Part shown: positions 1 to 6,575 of the stretch, one piece after another | Layout: the number at the start of each line of letters is the position of its first letter | Numbering within the stretch: the first letter of the stretch is position 1 | Source of the DNA: an uncultured Bacteroidaceae bacterium | GTDB taxonomy: Bacteria > Bacteroidota > Bacteroidia > Bacteroidales > Bacteroidaceae | Direction of reading: 5' to 3' | DNA: 6,575 nt | NCBI GenBank assembly: GCA_904501945.1 | Contig: CAJGCU010000110.1 | Span: 1 to 6,575, forward strand | Notes under the pieces: model-generated | What the model saw: only the letters and a program-made list of their open reading frames with translations | Told to the model about the DNA's origin: nothing | Databases searched by the model: none | Position numbers and translations under genes: made by a program

Positions 1-509
1 GTGCTTCTATTGTAGAGCTCGATAAGCTTGATGTTGCTCTTGGCGTTGAAGAACTTGCAAAGAAGAATGGCGTAGAGCTCGTTCTTGGTGAAGATTCAGT
101 ATGCTGCACAGGCTACGACTTCTCTTCATTCTCAGTGAAGCCAGGTGCAGAAGTAAAGGTATTCCCTTCTACCGCAATCGAAGAAGGCTGGGATGGTCTT
201 GATGCAGGTCCAATCAGCCGAGAAAAGTTTGCTAAGGCAATCGAAGGCGCAAAGACAATTCTCTGGAATGGTCCAGCAGGGTGCTTCGAGTGTGATGAAT
301 TCACTGCAGGTTCTCGTGCAATTGGTGAAGCTATTGCAAAGGCTACAGCAGAAGGCGCATTCTCACTCATTGGCGGTGGCGATTCTGTTGCTTGTGTAAA
401 CAAGTTCGGTCTTGCTGATCAGGTTTCATACATCTCTACAGGTGGTGGTGCTCTTCTCGAGGCAATTGAAGGAAAGGTTCTTCCAGGCGTTGCTGCTGTA
501 AAGGGCTGA
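1..509 (+). CDS. pgk: Phosphoglycerate kinase, C-terminal part (5' end outside window)
   Basis: Phosphoglycerate kinase transfers a phosphate from 1,3-bisphosphoglycerate to ADP in glycolysis, in the cytoplasm. Codons are read from base 3, giving 168 residues up to the TGA at 507-509. That is roughly the last 40% of a protein usually about 400-420 residues long, and it covers most of the C-terminal nucleotide-binding domain. Visible family motifs, counted from the first complete codon, are the stretch PSTAIEEGWDGLDAGP, then NGPAGCFE (89-96, whose Glu binds the nucleotide ribose in the family), GGGDS (124-128) and STGGGA (145-150), followed by the typical LPGV end. No frameshift is seen. All 12 lysines use AAG and codon choice is narrow, as in highly expressed genes; the downstream genes mix AAA and AAG. 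A terminator follows, so pgk probably ends its own transcript. The identification is very secure; only the 5' end is missing. Confidence 0.97.
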   Translation, partial: ASIVELDKLDVALGVEELAKKNGVELVLGEDSVCCTGYDFSSFSVKPGAEVKVFPSTAIEEGWDGLDAGPISREKFAKAIEGAKTILWNGPAGCFECDEFTAGSRAIGEAIAKATAEGAFSLIGGGDSVACVNKFGLADQVSYISTGGGALLEAIEGKVLPGVAAVKG

Positions 510-523
510 TTAAACATGAAACG

Positions 524-544
524 TCTATAGGAACTTTCTATAGA
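524..544. promoter_or_regulatory. Perfect 7-bp dyad (TCTATAG / CTATAGA) between pgk and the lipoprotein gene
   Basis: TCTATAG at 524-530 and CTATAGA at 538-544 are exact reverse complements separated by 7 bases. The core CTATAG is itself palindromic, so the element can be read as two half-sites or as one small hairpin. It lies 15 bases after the pgk stop and before the terminator. It could be an operator, a processing or stability hairpin at the pgk mRNA 3' end, or chance in an A+T-rich gap. No Bacteroidota-type promoter (TTTG at about -33 with TAnnTTTG at about -7) was found around it by eye. The symmetry is certain; the function is not known. Confidence 0.4.
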
Positions 545-562
545 GAAACAAAACAAAATGAT

Positions 563-602
563 AGGGCAACTTGCTTCACGCTTGAAACAGGTTGCCCTTT
601 TT
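563..602 (+). terminator. Rho-independent terminator after pgk
   Basis: The left arm AGGGCAACTTG (563-573) pairs with CAGGTTGCCCT (588-598) through 11 pairs, one of them a T-G wobble. Above a C/A mismatch the stem continues with TTCA (575-578) pairing with TGAA (583-586) around a four-base CGCT loop. The downstream arm ends in a T run (598-602). This is a classic intrinsic terminator 54 bases after the pgk stop codon. It ends 7 bases before the ATG of the lipoprotein gene, so either a promoter for that gene lies very close to or inside this region, or the operon is partly fed by read-through from pgk. Confidence 0.85.
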
Positions 603-608
603 AACAAG

Positions 609-1511
609 ATGAGAAAGCTTTTTTCCCTTATTTCATCCTTGCTCATTGCTGTGGCATTTGCTTCATGTGGTCAGACAAAAAATACGGCTGACGGTAAAGA
701 TTCTACCATATTGACATTAGGAGTCTTGCCCACAATTGATTGTCTGCCTTTTTATTATGCTGATTCTGTTGGGTTGTTCGACTTTTATGGCTTGAAAATG
801 AACCTCGTTACTTTCGATGCAGCGATGGATGCTGATACTGCATTCATGAATGGTTGCATTGATGGAATTGTCACAGATTGGGTCAAGGCATGTATTATTT
901 GGAATGGGAATACAGATTCCATGCCTGTTGCAATGGTTGGCGAATTACGTTTGTGGCTAGTTGCTGCTTCTGAATCTCAACTGCAGAATACAGAAAACCT
1001 TAAAGAAAAGATTATAGGCGTCACTCGCCACTCATCTATAGATTATTTTGCAGATAAAATATTAGCATCTGCAAAACTAAATAGTATTGACCTCAACAAG
1101 CCGCAAATCAATAACATAAAGCTTCGTGCGCTGATGGTTGACCAGAATCAGTATGATGGTGCTATACTGCCAGAACCATATGCAAGCGAGGCTGTTGCCA
1201 AAGGAGCTAAAAGGTTAGGAAGCACGATGGATTTTGGAGTAGAAGGACTAATGTGTGTGCTTTTTAACGATTCTGTTTATAAAACTCGAAAAGAGGAAAT
1301 GCAGAAAATTAAGGATGTATATGATGCGGCAGTAAGAGCGTTGAATGCAGACAGTATTTCTAACAGATTAAGCTATATGCCTCAATCTCATCGTCAATTC
1401 ATTACTGATACGCTGTTTCAATATACTACATTGAATCCAAGCACTCAACCAAATGATTCAATCACGCAGGATATTAAAAGCTGGGCAAAAGGACGAGGAC
1501 TTATCAAATAG
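609..1511 (+). CDS. Substrate-binding-type lipoprotein (ABC transporter periplasmic binding protein, NMT1/SBP-like)
   Basis: The product is 300 residues and starts with a lipoprotein signal: n-region MRK, a hydrophobic stretch to residue 18, and lipobox FASC with the lipidated Cys at residue 20. It should be anchored in the cell envelope facing the periplasm. The mature part looks like a type II solute-binding protein: ILTLGVLPTIDCLPFYYADSVGLF (34-57 region) resembles the first strand and 'PFYxA...GLF' motif of NMT1/SsuA-like proteins, followed by GLKMNLVTF and a DGIVTDW segment (85-91). The C-terminus ends SWAKGRGLIK, also typical of that group. The ligand cannot be told. No permease or ATPase gene is adjacent, so the transporter partner, if any, is elsewhere. 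I chose ATG 609 over in-frame ATG 558 because it gives a normal signal peptide and 558 lies before the terminator stem. The next gene begins 6 bases later, indicating an operon. It could instead be a MqnA/MqnD-like or MetQ-like relative. Confidence 0.8.
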   Translation: MRKLFSLISSLLIAVAFASCGQTKNTADGKDSTILTLGVLPTIDCLPFYYADSVGLFDFYGLKMNLVTFDAAMDADTAFMNGCIDGIVTDWVKACIIWNGNTDSMPVAMVGELRLWLVAASESQLQNTENLKEKIIGVTRHSSIDYFADKILASAKLNSIDLNKPQINNIKLRALMVDQNQYDGAILPEPYASEAVAKGAKRLGSTMDFGVEGLMCVLFNDSVYKTRKEEMQKIKDVYDAAVRALNADSISNRLSYMPQSHRQFITDTLFQYTTLNPSTQPNDSITQDIKSWAKGRGLIK

Positions 1512-1513
1512 GA
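1510..1513 (+). promoter_or_regulatory. Possible short Shine-Dalgarno (AGGA) for the TPR protein gene
   Basis: AGGA overlaps the TAG stop of the lipoprotein gene and sits 4 bases before ATG 1518. The spacing is shorter than ideal and Bacteroidota often do not rely on such sites, so it is weak support for the start. Overlap with the upstream stop would favour coupled translation. Confidence 0.3.
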
Positions 1514-1517
1514 CGAC

Positions 1518-3716
1518 ATGGATTACCGTAGTATTGCATCAAAGCTGAAAGAATTTAATTTGTCGGAAACCTTTCCTGAAATTAGGCGTAAGGTGTCTTC
1601 CGTGGGTATTTGGTCTCTTACAGAAAAGGTTGACAATCTGTGGATGACTTATCAGCAGATGATGCAGTTCATGTTGCAAGGACTTCATGATTCGCAAAGC
1701 GAGAAGATTCGCCAAGACATCTGTTTTCAGTTGGAAATCATTGTAAGCAGATTAGAACGATTTGAACGAATGGCGAAGTACCCTTCTGATAAATATACCC
1801 AAGCAAGAAGAAATTTGGATAATGTTCCTTCTTTCGAAAGTATTGTTTGTGACATGGAGAAACTTGCTTTAGAAATGAAAAAGGTGAGAAATGACGAACT
1901 TCTCCGTGAGAGCATTCGTCTGCACCAAATGGAAAGATTAGAAACCCTGCACGAATCAGCTTCTCAGAATCTCTTTAATTGGATATGGACAAGCGAATTA
2001 TGGCAAAATACAGATATAGGTCAGGCTAATCAATTCATTTTCTCTGAACACATTAGCGGTGATGATAAAGCCATCTTTATTAGTGCTGTAACATTATCTC
2101 TGTTCGAGTTCACTGATAAAGCCAAACTCTTGTTCTTGCTGGATTGCTATCTTTTTGATGACGATCAGATATCTCAGCGTTCGCTCATTGGATTCTTGTT
2201 GGCTTTTTATATCAATTTTGAAGAAATAAAAACTTGTTCTGATATTGAAAATAGGCTTAGCATCTATCGTGACGATGCACTTTTCCTGCACGATGTGTAT
2301 GCGGTCATGATGCAGTTGCAAATGAGCTGTACAACCGATAGCGTGAGTTCTAAAATCCGTAACGATATCATGCCTGTCTTGATGAGAGGTGCTATGTCGA
2401 AAAGGACTCCTGAACAGAATTTTGATGCCAATGAATGGATGAAGAACGGAGAGAATCCTGAATGGATGGTTAACGAGAACATGAATAAGAAAATGCACGA
2501 AATGGCTGATTTGCAGTTAGAAGGTGCAGATGTCTATTATGCTTCCTTTGCTACACTAAAAGGTTATTCTTTCTTTAATCAGATACCACATTGGTTCTAC
2601 CCTTTTTCGTTTGAAAGTATCCATACTCCAGAGCTCAAAAAGATACTTAACGGCAATACTGGAAAGTTTATCAAGCTGATGTTGAACGGAAGCCCCTTCT
2701 GCAATAGCGACAAATATTCTCTGTGTTTCACTTTTTCCAACCTTGGACAAATGGGAGAAGCGGCTATTGAAGCTCAGGTAAGCAGTCAACTTCCAAGCGA
2801 CATGGATATCGATGAACTGTCAGAAAATGCAGGACTACGTACAAGCAAGAAGGACATTCGGCGTCATTATATTTTTGATCTCTATAGATTCTTTCATTCT
2901 TATCCGTACAAGCAGCAGTTCAAAAATCCATTTGACATCTTGAAGAAAAATCCGTTGACACCTCTTAGCAATCCATGGATGGAGGAACTGCTTTGTGCTC
3001 AGAAAGAAGATTTGGCTCAATATGCTGATTTCTTGATGAGAAAAGAATTTTATAAGGCGTCACTCCAGATATTTAATATCTTAGCAGAAAACGAGTTTGA
3101 TGACCATTTGGCAGATATATGGCAAAAGAAAGGATTTTGCCATCAAAAGCTTGACGAGAAAACAGAAGCCATCTATGCTTACACCGTTGCAAACAACATT
3201 AAGCCACATTCTAAATGGACGCTCAGCCACTTGGCAGCACTCTGTTTTTCAGAACAGAAGATGGAAGAAGCCGCTAAATATCATAAGAATTTGCTTGAGA
3301 TAAGTCCTGACAATAGCAAATATCTTTTTTCAACCTCTGTGGCACTTATGCAATGCCTGCGGTTTGAAGAAGCGCTTCCCTTGCTCTACAAGGCGACTTA
3401 TCTTGACGAGAGTTCGATTGTATTGAGGCATTTGGCATGGTGTCTCATCGCAAATGCGAAAAATGACGAAGCGATGACACATATTCTTAAGCTATTGGCG
3501 TCTGATTGTAATGATGAAATAGCTAATGTGTTATTTTCTATAGTCTTAATCATTGATGGAAAAATGATGGACGCTTATCAGAGAATCAGCCCTATTGCAA
3601 CCAGCAGTATCATTGCTGATTTTGGAGAAAAATTAGCTGTGCTGTGTCAGCAGAATAGAATTGAGAATAGCACAAGAACGCTTTTCCTTGACGCTCTGCA
3701 ACTCAACATCAACTGA
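1518..3716 (+). CDS. Tetratricopeptide repeat protein of unknown function
   Basis: I do not recognise a named family. The 732-residue product has no signal peptide or membrane segment, so it is probably cytoplasmic. The N-terminal half is mostly helical; residues about 113-150 (MEKLALEMKK onward) are charged and could form a coiled coil. A central part contains an aromatic-rich motif, FFNQIPHWFYPF (352-363), that looks like a family signature. From about residue 500 there are roughly five TPR units (about 500-531, 532-565, 566-599, 600-633, 634-667). The conserved position-20 alanines A551, A585 and A619 are exactly 34 residues apart, and the position-8 series G539/A573 fits too. TPRs usually bind other proteins. 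The start is ATG 1518, 6 bases after the lipoprotein stop; the helicase ATG follows one base after this gene's TGA. This suggests co-translation and perhaps physical partnership with the helicase. The TPR call is firm; the cellular role is unknown. Confidence 0.85.
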   Translation: MDYRSIASKLKEFNLSETFPEIRRKVSSVGIWSLTEKVDNLWMTYQQMMQFMLQGLHDSQSEKIRQDICFQLEIIVSRLERFERMAKYPSDKYTQARRNLDNVPSFESIVCDMEKLALEMKKVRNDELLRESIRLHQMERLETLHESASQNLFNWIWTSELWQNTDIGQANQFIFSEHISGDDKAIFISAVTLSLFEFTDKAKLLFLLDCYLFDDDQISQRSLIGFLLAFYINFEEIKTCSDIENRLSIYRDDALFLHDVYAVMMQLQMSCTTDSVSSKIRNDIMPVLMRGAMSKRTPEQNFDANEWMKNGENPEWMVNENMNKKMHEMADLQLEGADVYYASFATLKGYSFFNQIPHWFYPFSFESIHTPELKKILNGNTGKFIKLMLNGSPFCNSDKYSLCFTFSNLGQMGEAAIEAQVSSQLPSDMDIDELSENAGLRTSKKDIRRHYIFDLYRFFHSYPYKQQFKNPFDILKKNPLTPLSNPWMEELLCAQKEDLAQYADFLMRKEFYKASLQIFNILAENEFDDHLADIWQKKGFCHQKLDEKTEAIYAYTVANNIKPHSKWTLSHLAALCFSEQKMEEAAKYHKNLLEISPDNSKYLFSTSVALMQCLRFEEALPLLYKATYLDESSIVLRHLAWCLIANAKNDEAMTHILKLLASDCNDEIANVLFSIVLIIDGKMMDAYQRISPIATSSIIADFGEKLAVLCQQNRIENSTRTLFLDALQLNIN

Positions 3717-3717
3717 T

Positions 3718-5643
3718 ATGCAGAATAACACACTATACTTGCAGCGTTTGCGTCAGCTTCTCCAGATGGAATACGAAGCAGAAAAGGAAGAGTTTCGTGT
3801 TCAAACAGAAAAGATGAGCCTTCAGCGGAAAATACACAGAGGTATTTGCTGGTATCCTATACAGACAGGAAAAAGTTATTACAATTCACTCAATCAGCTT
3901 GTTGTAGAAATTATCAATAAAGGCAACGAAAATGAGGACATTGAGCATCTGTTTGAATATGGAAAACCTGTGCAATTTTTCTCCATTGAGGCAGAACAGA
4001 CCTCCAGCCGCCATCACTATCATTCTTTCTCATCCTCTGTTTCTTATGTGGATGGTTCTCGTATGGTGGTTACCCTCCCCTCTTCTCAGGCACTAATAGA
4101 CATTCAGAATACGGAAAATCTTGGTGTACAACTTTATTTTGACGAAACATCTTATAAGTCTATGTTTCATGCTCTTGATGATGCTATTAATGCCAAAAAC
4201 AATCGTTTAGCGGATTTGAAAGCCATATTTTCAGGGCATCAGAAGCCCCAGAAACGCATATTTAACCCTATGCAGTTTCCGTGGCTTAATCCTACGCAGG
4301 AAGCGGCCGTCAATGAAGTGCTTTGGGCAAAAGATGTAGAAGTTGTCCATGGTCCTCCTGGGACGGGAAAGACAACCACGCTTGTTGAAGCTATCTACGA
4401 GACACTCCGTCGTGAAACGCAAGTTATGGTATGTGCCCAAAGTAATATGGCTGTCGATTGGATTAGCGAAAAGCTGGTTGACCACGGAATTCCTGTTTTG
4501 CGTATTGGTAATCCCACGCGTGTGAATGACAAGATGCTTTCTTATACTTATGAACGAAAGTTCGAGAGTCATCCTGACTATCCAGAGTTATGGACGATTC
4601 GCAAGGCTATTAGACAAATTCGCGAGAATCGCAAACGAGGTGACAATACACATCAGAAAATAGCTCGATTGCGTGACAGGGCAAACGAAATAGAAATGAG
4701 CATTACAGCCCAGCTATTCGATGAAGCTCGAGTTGTTGCCTGCACGCTTGTTGGGGCAGCCAACAAGTTGCTTGTCCGTCAGAAATTCTCCACGTTGTTT
4801 ATTGATGAAGCAGCACAGGCGCTAGAACCTGCTTGCTGGATAGCCATTCGGCGAGCGTCGAGAGTCATTCTGGCAGGCGACCATCAGCAGTTGCCCCCTA
4901 CTGTGAAATGCTACGAAGCTATGAAGCAAGGATTGGGCAAGACACTCATGCAGCGCATCGTTGAAAATCAGCCACAAGCAGTTACTTTGCTTGGAGTTCA
5001 ATACAGAATGAACGAAGCTATCGTCAAGTTTTCTTCAGATTGGTTTTATAATGGAAAAGTGGAATCTGATGCCAGCGTGAAAAATCGTTCTGTGCTTGAC
5101 TATGAGCATCCCATCATCTGGATAGACGGAAATGAACAGACTACCCCAAAATCGATGTCAAGCGATACGTCTCAAGAAGAAACTGTTCTGTTCAAAGAAG
5201 AGTTCATTGGCGAGAATCATGGGCGTATAAACAGGGCAGAAGCCGAACTTGTGCTTCAAACCCTTAAAGAATATATTGAGAAAATAGGAAAAGAGCGCTT
5301 TCTTGCTGAACGGCTTGATGTGGGCATCATATCCCCCTATAAAGTGCAGATGCAATACTTGCGTCAGCAGGTTCGAAAGCGTGAAGAGTTTCGGCCTTTC
5401 CGTCATGCCATTAGCGTCAATACGGTTGATGGTTTTCAGGGACAAGAACGTGATATCGTCATGATTAGCCTTGTCAGAAGTAATGACAAAGGAGAGATTG
5501 GTTTCCTCTCAGACTTGCGTCGAATGAATGTTGCGATGACTCGCGCTCGCATGAAACTAATCATCTTTGGCGATAAAGAGACTTTGCATCACCATGCCTT
5601 CTACAAGAAACTCATTCAATATGTGGAAGAACTGAATTCTTGA
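3718..5643 (+). CDS. Superfamily 1 (UPF1/SMUBP2-like) DNA/RNA helicase, AAA_11/AAA_12 type
   Basis: The product is 641 residues, matching the usual length (about 640) of the prokaryotic SMUBP2-like helicase family. These are ATP-driven, typically 5'-to-3' SF1B enzymes that unwind DNA or RNA. All core motifs look intact: Walker A GPPGTGKT (212-219), motif Ia CAQSNMAVD (S242-N243), Walker B IDEAAQ (362-367, D363-E364), motif III GDHQQLPP (387-394), motif IV QYRMNEA (Q428, R430), motif V VDGFQGQERD (570-579) and motif VI NVAMTRAR (604-611, arginine finger region). The N-terminal ~200 residues begin with a charged helix (EYEAEKEEFRVQTEKM) and a beta-rich segment, as in the 1B/stalk region of this family. 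No nuclease or zinc-finger domain is seen. ATG 3718 is one base after the TPR stop; an in-frame TTG at 3661 would overlap the TPR gene by 56 bases and is unlikely. No Shine-Dalgarno is visible, so reinitiation from the upstream gene is probable. The substrate in vivo is unknown. Confidence 0.95.
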   Translation: MQNNTLYLQRLRQLLQMEYEAEKEEFRVQTEKMSLQRKIHRGICWYPIQTGKSYYNSLNQLVVEIINKGNENEDIEHLFEYGKPVQFFSIEAEQTSSRHHYHSFSSSVSYVDGSRMVVTLPSSQALIDIQNTENLGVQLYFDETSYKSMFHALDDAINAKNNRLADLKAIFSGHQKPQKRIFNPMQFPWLNPTQEAAVNEVLWAKDVEVVHGPPGTGKTTTLVEAIYETLRRETQVMVCAQSNMAVDWISEKLVDHGIPVLRIGNPTRVNDKMLSYTYERKFESHPDYPELWTIRKAIRQIRENRKRGDNTHQKIARLRDRANEIEMSITAQLFDEARVVACTLVGAANKLLVRQKFSTLFIDEAAQALEPACWIAIRRASRVILAGDHQQLPPTVKCYEAMKQGLGKTLMQRIVENQPQAVTLLGVQYRMNEAIVKFSSDWFYNGKVESDASVKNRSVLDYEHPIIWIDGNEQTTPKSMSSDTSQEETVLFKEEFIGENHGRINRAEAELVLQTLKEYIEKIGKERFLAERLDVGIISPYKVQMQYLRQQVRKREEFRPFRHAISVNTVDGFQGQERDIVMISLVRSNDKGEIGFLSDLRRMNVAMTRARMKLIIFGDKETLHHHAFYKKLIQYVEELNS

Positions 5644-5654
5644 GTTTTTCAGAT

Positions 5655-5711
5655 AAAAAAAGTAGTTAAACCTGTTTGTCTATTGGGGCTTAACTACTTT
5701 CATGTTTTTTT
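5655..5711. terminator. Bidirectional rho-independent terminator between convergent genes
   Basis: AAAGTAGTTAA (5659-5669) is an exact reverse complement of TTAACTACTTT (5690-5700), an 11-bp stem with a 20-base loop that may add a short C/G inner pairing. A run of seven As (5655-5661) precedes and overlaps the left arm and becomes a T run for - strand transcripts. On the + strand the right arm ends TTT and a run of seven Ts follows at 5705-5711 after CATG. The hairpin can therefore end both the helicase operon (stop at 5643) and the convergent glucosaminidase gene (stop at 5710). Confidence 0.85.
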
Positions 5712-6575
5712 ATCTCACCTTCAGCAAGTCGCCTGCAATAGGCAGATAGCTGTCATCCTTAAAGTTCATCTTGTAAAGATTTTCCAAGCGAATGCCATAA
5801 TATTGGGCAATACCATACATGGACTCTCCTTGCTTCACCTTGTGCCAATAATCTTTGTATTTAGCGTCAGCCTTCTTGGCCTTCTTCTCAAGAAATACGT
5901 TCATGCCAGCAGGCAGAGCGTAATCTTCCATCATCTCGTTGTATTTCAGAAGTTTTCTCTTTGAAACTTTAAGTTCTTTTGCGATAGATTCCCACGTGTC
6001 TCCTTGGCGAGCAACCACGCATTGCTTGCCGTTGACCAGCATTACAATATGCTTCTGTGGAGCTACATATTCGATCTCCTTCTTTTTCTTCTTGCGCTTT
6101 AAGCCGTGACGGTCTTCATCCAGTTCGTGCAGTTCGTAAGTCTCGATAATGTCTATCAACCTGTTTGCATAAGTAGGCAACGTTGCATAGCCACAAGCTT
6201 TCAAACCTCTTGCCCATCCCTTGTAGTCAAGTGGATCTAAGTCGAATAGCCTTTTATATCTATCCTTCAGCAAAAACTTGGAGTGGTCTTCATAACTCTC
6301 CTCCACATTCTTGTATTTGCGAAAACGCTCATTCTTACGGTCATCGTCGCGTGTTACATATCCGCCATTCCATCCTGAGCTTACTTTGATACCAAAGTGG
6401 TTGTTGGCCTTTGTCGCCAGATAGCTTCTTCCTGCCCCACTCTCCAATATGGCTTGTGCCATCGTGATGCTGGCTGGAATCTTGTAGCGACGCATCTGGT
6501 CAATTGCCATATCGCTGTACTGGTCAATGTATTGCTGATAAACAGCATTTCTTTGAGCATGAGACAAGCACGAAA
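5710..6575 (-). CDS. Secreted glucosaminidase (GH73-like) with two C-terminal LysM domains; 5' end outside window
   Basis: The product resembles N-acetylglucosaminidases that cut peptidoglycan glycan strands. Counting from the first complete codon at the right edge there are 287 residues. They begin SCLSHAQ, which reads as the end of a signal peptide with cleavage after SHA, so the true start lies beyond 6575 and the protein is probably exported. Residues about 18-148 form the glucosaminidase domain: AQAILESGAGRS carries the likely catalytic Glu (E44, codon at 6442-6444), followed by NNHFGIK and the late GLKACGYAT...YANRLIDII segment usual in this family. A basic linker KRKKKKK (159-165) leads to LysM 1 (about 184-229, VARQGDTWESIA) and LysM 2 (about 242-287, KVKQGESMYGIA), which bind peptidoglycan. 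A TTG at 6567 could be mistaken for a start but falls inside the signal peptide. The gene is convergent with the helicase operon and ends at the shared terminator. Roles in cell separation or wall turnover are inferred. Confidence 0.92.
   Translation of the reverse strand, partial: SCLSHAQRNAVYQQYIDQYSDMAIDQMRRYKIPASITMAQAILESGAGRSYLATKANNHFGIKVSSGWNGGYVTRDDDRKNERFRKYKNVEESYEDHSKFLLKDRYKRLFDLDPLDYKGWARGLKACGYATLPTYANRLIDIIETYELHELDEDRHGLKRKKKKKEIEYVAPQKHIVMLVNGKQCVVARQGDTWESIAKELKVSKRKLLKYNEMMEDYALPAGMNVFLEKKAKKADAKYKDYWHKVKQGESMYGIAQYYGIRLENLYKMNFKDDSYLPIAGDLLKVR

Noticed and set aside
526..536. An 11-base match (TATAGGAACTT) to one arm of the yeast FRT recombination site
   Set aside because: Only part of one arm matches, the next base differs, and no second FRT arm or 8-base core follows in the right form. 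The context is native intergenic sequence, so this is chance and not an engineered scar.
2094..2498. A 134-codon open frame on the - strand inside the TPR gene
   Set aside because: It is antisense to a well-supported gene, its product is rich in His/Ile/Phe with no recognisable domain, and no start signal is seen.
3661..3717. TTG at 3661 as an upstream start of the helicase
   Set aside because: It would place 19 extra residues inside the TPR gene's end with no ribosome binding site. ATG 3718 directly after the TPR stop gives the expected N-terminal helix and family length.
4231..4572. A 113-codon open frame on the - strand across the helicase Walker A region
   Set aside because: It is a shadow of highly conserved helicase coding sequence and shows no domain of its own.
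1518..5643. The TPR-helicase pair as a recognised anti-phage defence system
   Set aside because: I cannot match it to a named system, no nuclease, toxin or sensor domain is visible, and the flanks (pgk and a wall hydrolase) look like core chromosome and not a defence island. It is kept only as a general hypothesis.
5683..5964. A 93-codon open frame on the + strand beginning in the terminator
   Set aside because: It begins in the terminator loop and runs antisense to the LysM domains, with a low-complexity hydrophobic product that is expected from reversed LysM coding sequence.
6565..6567. TTG at 6567 as the start of the glucosaminidase
   Set aside because: The frame stays open to the window edge, and the residues around it (SCLSHAQ) look like the end of a signal peptide, so the start lies outside the window.

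Overview
The window looks like a piece of a Bacteroidota chromosome, most likely Prevotella or a close relative. The evidence is moderate A+T content, A-rich leaders without clear Shine-Dalgarno sites, a Bacteroidota-style lipoprotein signal, a secreted glucosaminidase with LysM domains, and a strongly codon-biased glycolytic gene beside ordinary genes. The genus is inferred from general style; there is no rRNA or other marker here.

Layout from left to right. The 3' part of the phosphoglycerate kinase gene (pgk) runs in from the left edge and stops at 509. A 99-base gap follows. It holds a perfect small dyad (524-544) and a strong rho-independent terminator (563-602). Next come three tightly spaced genes on the + strand, probably one operon: a substrate-binding-type lipoprotein (609-1511), a 732-residue protein with C-terminal tetratricopeptide repeats (1518-3716), and a 641-residue superfamily 1 helicase of the UPF1/SMUBP2 type (3718-5643). 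The gaps are 6 bases and 1 base. A bidirectional terminator (5655-5711) separates this operon from a convergent - strand gene, a GH73-type glucosaminidase with two LysM domains. That gene runs off the right edge, and the end of its signal peptide is just visible.

How they work together. pgk and the glucosaminidase are housekeeping functions (glycolysis and cell-wall turnover) and appear to be only neighbours. The least explained part is the middle operon. The TPR protein and the helicase are close enough to be translationally coupled and may act together in the cytoplasm on RNA or DNA. The lipoprotein ahead of them has no ABC permease or ATPase in the window. I see no CRISPR array, tRNA, rRNA, insertion sequence or phage signature. 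I also see no hard evidence of a new defence system; the TPR-helicase pair is the best candidate for follow-up.
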